Shown here piece after piece: positions 8,422 through 15,200 of a stretch of DNA of 64,000 nucleotides. Made by a program: the position numbers and the translations under genes. The stretch is from Micromonospora_I sp040659735. Its GTDB lineage: Bacteria; Actinomycetota; Actinomycetes; Mycobacteriales; Micromonosporaceae. The stretch spans positions 124,001 through 188,000 of the forward strand of contig NZ_JBFANZ010000003.1 of assembly GCF_040659735.1 (NCBI RefSeq), read 5' to 3'. Every line of letters begins with the position of its first letter. The stretch's first letter is position 1. The notes below the pieces were generated by a model that was not told where the DNA came from, made no database searches, and worked only from the letters and a program-made list of their open reading frames with translations.

Positions 8422-11159
8422 TCTTGCTCCTCTTCGCTGTGCCGGGTGACCGGCACCATGGTTATCTCGGTAGTGTCCTCTGCTTCTGCCCGCCGTACGC
8501 CCCCGTAGAAACGCGACAGCATGCCGCCGACGGCGTCCGGGTCCGACTCCAGCCGCGACGGCGCGGCCGGAACCGCCGACGCGGACTCGGTGACCACCGG
8601 CAGCGCCGCCATCGGCACCCGCACCGGCAGGCCGCTCGCGCTGATCCCGGCCGTCACGGGAACCTCCGCCCGCGCCGGGGTGACCGGCGTCGGCGCGACC
8701 GGTCCACGTTGCCGCTCCCACCAGACACTGCCGGCGCCGTTCCCCGCGCCGGTCGCCGAGGCGATGATGTCCTCGGCGCGGGTCGGCATCGTCCTCCGCA
8801 CGGGGCGGGACGGGACGGGCGGCGTCGCGGTCGCCTCGGGCGGCAGCGGGGGCGTCGCGGGCGGCAGCGGGGCCGGCTCGGGCGGCAGCGTGGCCGGCTC
8901 GGGACGGCGGCCCGCGACGGGCAACTCCAGCTCGTCGACGAAGACCGGAGGAGCTGCGCCCGCCGCAGTAGCGACGACCGGCTCGGCAGCGGCGAGCCCC
9001 CGGTCGTTCGGCGCGGCCACCGCGACGCCGTTGGGGGCGGGCAGCGCCACCGCGTTCGCCGGGTACGGGCGGGTGGGATCCGCCGTGGCGGGGCCGCTGA
9101 GCATCGGCCGGGCGGGCGGCTGTTGCAGCTCGGCCGGCGGCGGCGACGCGAGGACGGAAGACGGCAGCCACACGCCCGCCACGATGCCGCGGCCGGCGGC
9201 CCGCAACTGCACGCGTACGCCCTGTCGGGCGGCGAGGTGGCTGACCACGAACAGACCCATGCGCTCGGAGGCCGCGACGTCCGCGGCCGGTGGGGCCGAC
9301 AACAGCGTGTTGGCCTGCCCCAGCGCCGCGGCCGTCATGCCCAGGCCCTCGTCGGCGATCTCGATCAGCACGCCGTGCTCGCCGTCGCCGCCGCCGGTCA
9401 TCTGCACATTGGTGTACGGCGGGGAGAAGGCGGTGGCGTTCTCCAGCAGTTCGGCCAGGAGGTGCACCAGATCGGCCACCGCGTGACCCACGATGTGCAG
9501 GTTCTCGGCGACGTCGTGGCGCACCCGCGGATACTGCTCGATCTCCGCCATCGCCGCGAGCATCACGGCCGAGACCGCCACGGGTTGGCTCCACCGGCGG
9601 GTCGCCTCGGTGCCCGCGAGAACCAGCAGGCTCTCGTCGTTGCGTCGCATACGGGCGGCGAGGTGATCGAGCTTGAAGAGGTTGTCGAGCTGGTCGGGAT
9701 CGTTCTCCTCCCGCTCCAGCTCGTCGAGGAGTTCGAGTTGCCGCTCGACGAGCACCTGGCTCCGTCGGGCCAGGTTGACGAACATCGCGTTGACGTTGCG
9801 ACGCATCGCGGCCTGTTCCACGGCGACGCTGACCGCGCTGCGGTGGACCGCCACGAACGCCTCGGCCACCTCGCCGATCTCATCCATCGACCGGACCGCG
9901 GCGGGCGCCACCTCGATCTCCGGTATGCCCGCGTCAACCGCGCGCAGCCGGTCCAACGTGTCAGGCAGGTCGAACTGCGCCACCTGCAACGCCTGGCTGC
10001 GCAGCCTGCGCAGCGACCGGGCAATGGAGCGGCCGACGGCAACCGAGATCAACAGAGCGGTGAGCAGCACGATCAGCACGGCCCCGGCGACGAGCAGGGT
10101 CTGCCGTAGCTGCGCGGAGCTGCGCGCGCCGGCCTCGTCGACGGCGTTGGCGAGCACCTGCTCCTCAACCTGGCGCAGCAATTGGTGCCGGTCCTGGCTC
10201 AGCGCCCACCAGTTGGTCGGATCGAGCACCACGGGGCTGCCGCCGCTGGCGAAGAACGTGCTCTCCTCCAACGCGACCGCGGCCTTGAACCGGCCGTCGT
10301 CGGCGGCGGACTGGTAGCGCAGGACCTGCCGGCTGGTCGCCGTGATCTTGAACTCCGCGATCGCGGTGAGCTGCTGCGCGCGCAGGTCGGTGAGCTCCAC
10401 GAGGTCTTCCGGTCCGTACCGCCCGGCGCGTGCGGCGCTGTAGATCCGGGTACGGATCCGCGAGCCGACCTCCTTGACCCGGGCGAGTTGGACATACCGC
10501 AGGACCGAGTCGGTCAGGTCGGGACGCTCCACGCCGGGCGAGGGCTCGGCGAGGAGCGTGAGCAGCGCCTCGATGGATCGCGTATAGCCGCCGGAGACGG
10601 TGCCGCTGCTGACCAGTCCGCCCGCCACCGACGCCCGCAGGCCGGGAAGCTGCTCCAGAGACTCGGTCACCCGGCCGTACGAGACCTGCCAGGCGGCGTC
10701 ACCGAGCGCCAGCGGGGCGGCGGCGGTGCGGAATTCGGCGAGGGTCCGGTCGACCGCCTCGTAGTGTGGTTTCAGCGCCAGGTCGCCCAGCACCGGGTCG
10801 TATCGCGTGGGCGCCGACTTCCGGGCGGCGAGCTCGCCGGCGCTGCGGTCGCGCTCCTGCTGCAGCTCGTGGACGAGCGCGGTGATCTCCTGGCCGACCG
10901 CCACCTGACGGGAGAATTCGCGGAGCACCGTCGCCTGGGCGACGAGCGAGCTGGTCTGCACGGCGGCCAGCACGAGGAACGCGACCGAGGGGATGACCAG
11001 CACCGTGGCGAGCTTGGTGCGCATACGCCAGTCGCGCAGCCGGAGCCGTGACCGGCGCCGCTGCGGCGCGACCCGGGTGTCAAGCCGGCGACGGCGATGG
11101 TGCGGCACCGCGCCATTCGACGGTCCCGGGGCAGCAACCACCACGCCTCCAAGTGTCAC
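8418..11159 (-). CDS. cvnA: Nitrate-sensor-type histidine kinase, conservon CvnA type
   Basis: The 913-aa sensor has an Arg-rich cytoplasmic start, membrane helix 1 (~50-72), an outside NIT-like helical domain (~75-340), helix 2 (~352-372), a HAMP-like linker and a HATPase domain (~540-660; N box ELLENATAF, G box IADEGLGM). The last ~250 residues are Ala/Pro-rich and probably disordered. No standard H-box DHp sequence is evident, as in other CvnA proteins. The start is uncertain: GTG 11159 has GAGGTGAG nearby, and an in-frame GTG at 11144 follows TTGGAGGC. It is coupled to the roadblock gene. Signal and output are unknown. Confidence 0.88.
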   Translation of the reverse strand: MTLGGVVVAAPGPSNGAVPHHRRRRLDTRVAPQRRRSRLRLRDWRMRTKLATVLVIPSVAFLVLAAVQTSSLVAQATVLREFSRQVAVGQEITALVHELQQERDRSAGELAARKSAPTRYDPVLGDLALKPHYEAVDRTLAEFRTAAAPLALGDAAWQVSYGRVTESLEQLPGLRASVAGGLVSSGTVSGGYTRSIEALLTLLAEPSPGVERPDLTDSVLRYVQLARVKEVGSRIRTRIYSAARAGRYGPEDLVELTDLRAQQLTAIAEFKITATSRQVLRYQSAADDGRFKAAVALEESTFFASGGSPVVLDPTNWWALSQDRHQLLRQVEEQVLANAVDEAGARSSAQLRQTLLVAGAVLIVLLTALLISVAVGRSIARSLRRLRSQALQVAQFDLPDTLDRLRAVDAGIPEIEVAPAAVRSMDEIGEVAEAFVAVHRSAVSVAVEQAAMRRNVNAMFVNLARRSQVLVERQLELLDELEREENDPDQLDNLFKLDHLAARMRRNDESLLVLAGTEATRRWSQPVAVSAVMLAAMAEIEQYPRVRHDVAENLHIVGHAVADLVHLLAELLENATAFSPPYTNVQMTGGGDGEHGVLIEIADEGLGMTAAALGQANTLLSAPPAADVAASERMGLFVVSHLAARQGVRVQLRAAGRGIVAGVWLPSSVLASPPPAELQQPPARPMLSGPATADPTRPYPANAVALPAPNGVAVAAPNDRGLAAAEPVVATAAGAAPPVFVDELELPVAGRRPEPATLPPEPAPLPPATPPLPPEATATPPVPSRPVRRTMPTRAEDIIASATGAGNGAGSVWWERQRGPVAPTPVTPARAEVPVTAGISASGLPVRVPMAALPVVTESASAVPAAPSRLESDPDAVGGMLSRFYGGVRRAEAEDTTEITMVPVTRHSEEEQD

Positions 11160-11247
11160 TCACCTCGATACGGGCCGCGCCGAGGAGCGGAGTCCATCCA
11201 ACCAGGCGGCTGATCGGTGTCAACGCGTCCACCTGCGGTAAGGGACA

Positions 11248-12657
11248 CTAAGGAGTCTGCGGCTGACCGGGTCCTGCCGGTCCCGGCGAGTCGCCCTCAT
11301 CCGTCCGGCCGATGGCGCCGAGCCATCCCGCCTCATCGAGACGGCCGAGCGCCACCAACGCGGCGCCCGTCGCGCCCACCTCCGGATCGGTCACCCGGCG
11401 CACCGTCCTCGGCGCCAGGGCCCGGTGGAACGAGCGCCGCCACCACGGTGAAGCGGCGACCGCGCCACCGCCGAGCACGACCTCGACCGTCCGATCCACT
11501 GTCGACTCGATCACCCGCAGATCGGTGGCGATCTGCCGGCACACCCCGTCCATCAGGCCGGCGAGCAGCTCCACGGCCGTGGTGTCGAAGCTCAGTCCGG
11601 CGAGCTGCCCGGAGCCCGGCGGGGCCTGCCCCGGCGGTCGGTCGCCGCCGAACCGCGGATCGGCCCGTACCCCCTCACCCGGCGCGAGCCCGTCGAGCGC
11701 CGCGTCGAGCGCGGCCCCGTGCGGCAGTCGCAGTTCGCGCCGCGCCCACGCGAAGAGGTTGCCGCCGGAGGAGTAGGCCGTGCCGGTGACGACGCGCTCG
11801 TGGTCGACGCGGTAGCGCCAGAGGGTGGCCGGCAGCGGCGGCAACGGGCGCCCGGCGGGCACGGACTGAACCAGACGCACAGCCGCCGAGGTGCCGACCG
11901 TGACGGCGGCGCGACTCTCGTCGACGCAGCCCGAGCCCACGTTCGAGGCGGCGCCGTCTCCGGTCGACGGCGCCCAGAGCGCGTCCCGCAGGGCCGGCCA
12001 ACGCCGGGCGAACTCGGGACGCAGCCGGCCGCGCCAGCCGGCCCCGGCGAGCGGCGGCAGCTCACCCGGACGGACGCCGGCCAGCTCACACGCCTCGGCG
12101 TCCCACTCCAGCGTCGCCAGGTCGAGCATCCCGGTGCCGGAAGCCTGGGACACCGACATCGGCGCACCGTCGAGCAGGACGCCGAAGACGTACTCGGCCA
12201 GCCCGACGAAGCGCATCGGCGCGGAGCCCAGCCGCTCGCGCAACCAGGGCAGCCGCACGGTCCAGTAGAAGCGGTGCCACCAGGCCCCGGTGCGGTGGTG
12301 GAACGCCGCCTCGTCGACCGGTCCGCGGGTCCCGGCGGGCAGCGTGGCCCGGGTGTCGAGCCAGGCCATCAGCGGACCGAGCGGCACGCCGGTCGCGTCG
12401 AGCGGAAGGACCGAATGCCACTGACCGGCGGCGGCCACCAGCTCGACGCCGTCGAGCCAACCGGCCGCGGCCAGTTCGTCGAGACACTCGACGACGGCCG
12501 CGAGGTAGATCGCCACGTCCACGGTGGCGGCGCCGTCGCGGCCCTGGGTGATGACGACGGCGCGCCGGGCCAACGCGCCCGGTATCGGCCGCGCGGCGTT
12601 GTCGAGGACCATCGCCCGCGCCGACGATGTCCCGAGGTCCAGCGCCAGAATGCTCAT
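11248..12657 (-). CDS. FGGY-family carbohydrate kinase
   Basis: This 469-aa ASKHA-fold kinase phosphorylates a sugar or sugar acid. The phosphate-1 motif DLGTSSARAMV is at the N-terminus; AWLDTRA and the C-terminal adenosine region VVLGGGAVAASPWWRRSF follow. Length and motifs fit the gluconokinase/xylulokinase side of FGGY, but the substrate cannot be fixed from sequence. It is divergent from the trp leader and stands alone, so neighbours give no clue to substrate. The start ATG 12657 leads directly into the conserved strand MSILALDLGTS. Confidence 0.85.
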   Translation of the reverse strand: MSILALDLGTSSARAMVLDNAARPIPGALARRAVVITQGRDGAATVDVAIYLAAVVECLDELAAAGWLDGVELVAAAGQWHSVLPLDATGVPLGPLMAWLDTRATLPAGTRGPVDEAAFHHRTGAWWHRFYWTVRLPWLRERLGSAPMRFVGLAEYVFGVLLDGAPMSVSQASGTGMLDLATLEWDAEACELAGVRPGELPPLAGAGWRGRLRPEFARRWPALRDALWAPSTGDGAASNVGSGCVDESRAAVTVGTSAAVRLVQSVPAGRPLPPLPATLWRYRVDHERVVTGTAYSSGGNLFAWARRELRLPHGAALDAALDGLAPGEGVRADPRFGGDRPPGQAPPGSGQLAGLSFDTTAVELLAGLMDGVCRQIATDLRVIESTVDRTVEVVLGGGAVAASPWWRRSFHRALAPRTVRRVTDPEVGATGAALVALGRLDEAGWLGAIGRTDEGDSPGPAGPGQPQTP

Positions 12658-12751
12658 CGCCGATCACCGTACCGAGCCGCTCCGCCGACCGCGCCCCACC
12701 CGCTGGCCCGGCCGCGCCCGGTCCAGCATCTGGACGGCTCTTCGACCGCCC

Positions 12752-12780
12752 TTGTCGCCGAACGGTCGCGCTCGTACTCT
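12752..12780 (+). promoter_or_regulatory. Candidate promoter of the trp leader
   Basis: TTGTCG (12752-12757) and TACTCT (12775-12780) are spaced by 17 bp, a good housekeeping-type promoter. Transcription would begin at about 12787-12788, on or next to the leader-peptide ATG, implying a leaderless leader peptide. Confidence 0.6.
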
Positions 12781-12787
12781 TGCCCCC

Positions 12788-12847
12788 ATGCCCGCGCGAC
12801 TCAGCTCCTGGTGGCCCGCCATCCCGGCGGCCCTCCTCCGCGCGTAG
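12788..12847 (+). CDS. trpL: trp leader peptide (tandem Trp codons)
   Basis: A 19-codon frame, MPARLSSWWPAIPAALLRA, has two consecutive TGG codons (8 and 9; 12809-12814). It ends 95 bp before the anthranilate synthase gene. With competing downstream hairpins it has the layout of a ribosome-mediated attenuator: stalling at the Trp codons when charged tRNA-Trp is scarce. No Shine-Dalgarno is visible, and the predicted transcription start coincides with the ATG, so translation is probably leaderless. Confidence 0.85.
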   Translation: MPARLSSWWPAIPAALLRA

Positions 12848-12888
12848 CTCACCCACGCGGCCGCCCATCGAGGCGGCCGCCGCGTTTC
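12826..12888 (+). promoter_or_regulatory. trp attenuator: terminator with competing antiterminator
   Basis: The terminator stem is GCGGCCGCC (12857-12865) with GGCGGCCGC (12872-12880), a perfect 9-bp stem with loop CATCGA, followed by a short T-run. The left arm's GGCCGCC (12859-12865) can instead pair with GGCGGCC at 12826-12832, inside the leader reading frame, which would open the terminator. A ribosome stalled at the Trp codons (12809-12814) leaves 12826-12832 free for this antiterminator, while one that reads on covers it. The pairings were read by eye, without energy calculation. Confidence 0.78.
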
Positions 12889-12942
12889 CCCCGGCGCACC
12901 GGCCGCCTCCCCCGGACGGTCCACGGCCCGAGGAAACGACAC

Positions 12943-14892
12943 ATGATCCTGCTGGAGCAGCTGCTCACCGCCGTCGCCGACGGCACCGATCCCGGTCCGT
13001 TCGCCCTGGTACGCCGCGAGGGCGCGGATCAGCTGGAGATCTTCACCGGCACCGTCCGGAGCGTCGACCGGCTCGCCGACATCCCGCTGCCGCCCGGCCC
13101 GCCCGGGCCGCGCACGCTGGCCCTGGTGCCCTACCGGCAGATCGCCGAGCGCGGCTTCGCCTGTGTCGACGACGGCGCGCCACTGGAGTGTCTCGCGATC
13201 ACCCGGCACGAGGCGGTGCCGCTGGCGTCGGCGCTGACCCTCCTCCCCGACACCGGGATCCCCACCACGGGCGGCGGTTTCGACCTGTCCGACGACGAGT
13301 ACGCCGGGATCGTCGATCGGGTGCTTCGCGACGAGATCGGCCGGGGCGCCGGGGCGAACTTCGTCATCCACCGCACCTATCAGGCGCAGCTGGCGGACGA
13401 CGTCACCCCGCTCGCCGCGGCCCTGACCGCGCTGCGCCGGCTGCTTCTCGGCGAACGGGGCGCCTACTGGACGTTCCTCGTGCACACCGGCGCCCGTACG
13501 CTCGTCGGCGCCACGCCCGAGCGGCACGTCAGCGTGACCGACGGCCTGGCGATGATGAACCCGATCAGCGGCACGTTCCGGCACGCCGCCACCGGACCCG
13601 ACCGGGACGGCCTGCTGCGCTTCCTCGCCGACCCCAAGGAGATCGACGAGCTCTACATGGTGCTCGACGAGGAGCTGAAGATGATGGCGACCGTCGCCGA
13701 ACACGGCGGCCAGGTCATCGGCCCCTACCTCAAGGAGATGTCCCACCTCGCGCACACCGAGTACCTGCTCGCCGGCCGCGGCTCGCTCGACGTCCGCGAG
13801 GTGCTCCGCGAAACGATGTTCGCGCCGACGGTGACCGGCAGCCCGATGGAGAACGCCTGCCGGGTCATCGCCCGGCACGAGGGGCGGGGGCGCGGCTACT
13901 ACGCGGGGGTGCTCGCGCTGCTCGGTCACGACGAGGACGGACGGCAGACGCTGGACGCGCCGATCCTGATCCGCACCGCCGACCTCTCCCCCGCCGGCGA
14001 GCTGCGGGTCTCGGTCGGCGCGACCCTGGTGCGTCATTCCACCGCGCAGGGCGAGGTCGCGGAGACGCACACGAAGGCGGCCGGCGTGCTCGCCGCGCTC
14101 GGGCTGCGACCCGCGGCCGCGCCCCGGCCGGCCGAAGCCGACGGGGCGCGGCTCGGCGACGACCCCGCCGTACGGGCGGCGCTGGCCGCCCGTAACGCGC
14201 GGCTGGCCCGTTTCTGGCTCGAGCAGCGCGCCCCGGGGGCGGCCACCCGCGCCGAGCTGGCCGGCCGGCGGGTGCTCATCGTGGACGCCGAGGACACCTT
14301 CACCGGGATGCTCACCCATCAGCTCCGCGCCCTCGGCCTGGAGGTGACGGTGCGGCCCTGGTCCGACCCCGGTGACCCGGCGGAGGCCGATCTGGTGATC
14401 GCCGGACCGGGTCCGGGCGATCCGCGCAGCGACGACGACCCGAAGATGACCGCGGTACGGCGGTTGATCGCGGAACGGCTCGACACCGGCCGGCCGTTGC
14501 TCGCGGTCTGCCTCGGTCACCAGCTCCTCGCCGGGCTCCTCGGACTGCGCCTGCATCGGCGGGACGCCCCCTACCAGGGGCTGCAGCGGGAGATCGACCT
14601 CTTCGGCACGCCGCGGCGCGTCGGTTTCTACTCGACCTTCACGGCCCTGGCCGACACGGCGATGCCCGCGGGCACCGACGAGGTGGCCACCGCGTACGGG
14701 CGGGTGCGGTTGGCCCGCGACGCGGCCGACGCGGCGGTTCACGCGCTGCGCGGGTCACGCTTCGCCGGGGTGCAGTTCCATCCGGAGTCGGTGCTCAGCC
14801 AGGACGGGATGGCGGTCCTCGGTGACCTGGTCGCCGACCTGCTGGCACCGTCGACGCTGACCGCGGTCTCCCCCGCCGGGCTTTCCGGATAA
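12943..14892 (+). CDS. trpE: Fused anthranilate synthase (TrpE-TrpG)
   Basis: This 649-aa fusion makes anthranilate from chorismate and glutamine, the first committed step to tryptophan. The chorismate-utilising domain (~1-420) carries NPISGTFRH, MENACRVIARH, YYAGVLALLG and LDAPILIRT. The glutamine amidotransferase domain (~445-645) has the nucleophile Cys in VCLGHQLLAG and the His/Glu pair in VQFHPESVLS. PhzE has the same architecture, but the Trp leader and attenuator upstream argue for tryptophan synthesis. The start ATG 12943 follows AGGAAACGACAC. No other trp or phenazine genes adjoin it, as is common for the fused type in actinobacteria. Confidence 0.92.
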   Translation: MILLEQLLTAVADGTDPGPFALVRREGADQLEIFTGTVRSVDRLADIPLPPGPPGPRTLALVPYRQIAERGFACVDDGAPLECLAITRHEAVPLASALTLLPDTGIPTTGGGFDLSDDEYAGIVDRVLRDEIGRGAGANFVIHRTYQAQLADDVTPLAAALTALRRLLLGERGAYWTFLVHTGARTLVGATPERHVSVTDGLAMMNPISGTFRHAATGPDRDGLLRFLADPKEIDELYMVLDEELKMMATVAEHGGQVIGPYLKEMSHLAHTEYLLAGRGSLDVREVLRETMFAPTVTGSPMENACRVIARHEGRGRGYYAGVLALLGHDEDGRQTLDAPILIRTADLSPAGELRVSVGATLVRHSTAQGEVAETHTKAAGVLAALGLRPAAAPRPAEADGARLGDDPAVRAALAARNARLARFWLEQRAPGAATRAELAGRRVLIVDAEDTFTGMLTHQLRALGLEVTVRPWSDPGDPAEADLVIAGPGPGDPRSDDDPKMTAVRRLIAERLDTGRPLLAVCLGHQLLAGLLGLRLHRRDAPYQGLQREIDLFGTPRRVGFYSTFTALADTAMPAGTDEVATAYGRVRLARDAADAAVHALRGSRFAGVQFHPESVLSQDGMAVLGDLVADLLAPSTLTAVSPAGLSG

Positions 14893-14910
14893 CACGCTTT
14901 CCGGATAAGC

Positions 14911-14934
14911 GGGGCCGGCGGGCGATTCGGCCCC
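14911..14934. terminator. Hairpin after anthranilate synthase gene
   Basis: GGGGCCG (14911-14917) pairs with CGGCCCC (14928-14934) across a 10-nt loop, 18 bp past the stop. A directly repeated GCTTTCCGGATAA straddles the stop codon (14879-14891 and 14897-14909). No T-run follows, so the terminator call is tentative. Confidence 0.4.
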
Positions 14935-15200
14935 GGTGATCCGGGGTAGGCGTAGGGGCAACCGGTGGTACCGGGCGGGTTGAGAGCCCCCGCTCGGGCC
15001 ACCGGTCCATCGTCCACGGGGGCGGGTGGGCGTCCGGTCGCCGGCATAGGGAATGTGCCCGGTCAGGACCAAATAGTCCGAACTTTCTCCCCCCTCCTCC
15101 TCAGGCGCGCCCCCCGCCGGACGATCTGCCGTCTGCGATATCGGTGATGGCCGCGTCCCCTGACGCTGGACGTCCGACGTGGCGGGGAGGCGGGGCAGAC

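Noticed and set aside
7999..9594. 531-residue frame joining the roadblock domain to a long N-terminal part
   Set aside because: The N-terminal ~390 residues are a frame-shifted reading of the kinase gene. The real roadblock protein starts at TTG 8421 with its own ribosome site.
12943..14892. Phenazine-type PhzE assignment for the TrpE-TrpG fusion
   Set aside because: The architecture is the same, but no phenazine genes are nearby and the Trp-codon leader with attenuator fits tryptophan synthesis.
14879..14909. Direct repeat GCTTTCCGGATAA flanking the anthranilate synthase stop
   Set aside because: It is a local 13-bp duplication over the stop codon; there are only two copies and no inverted partner, so it is not supported as a regulatory or mobile element.
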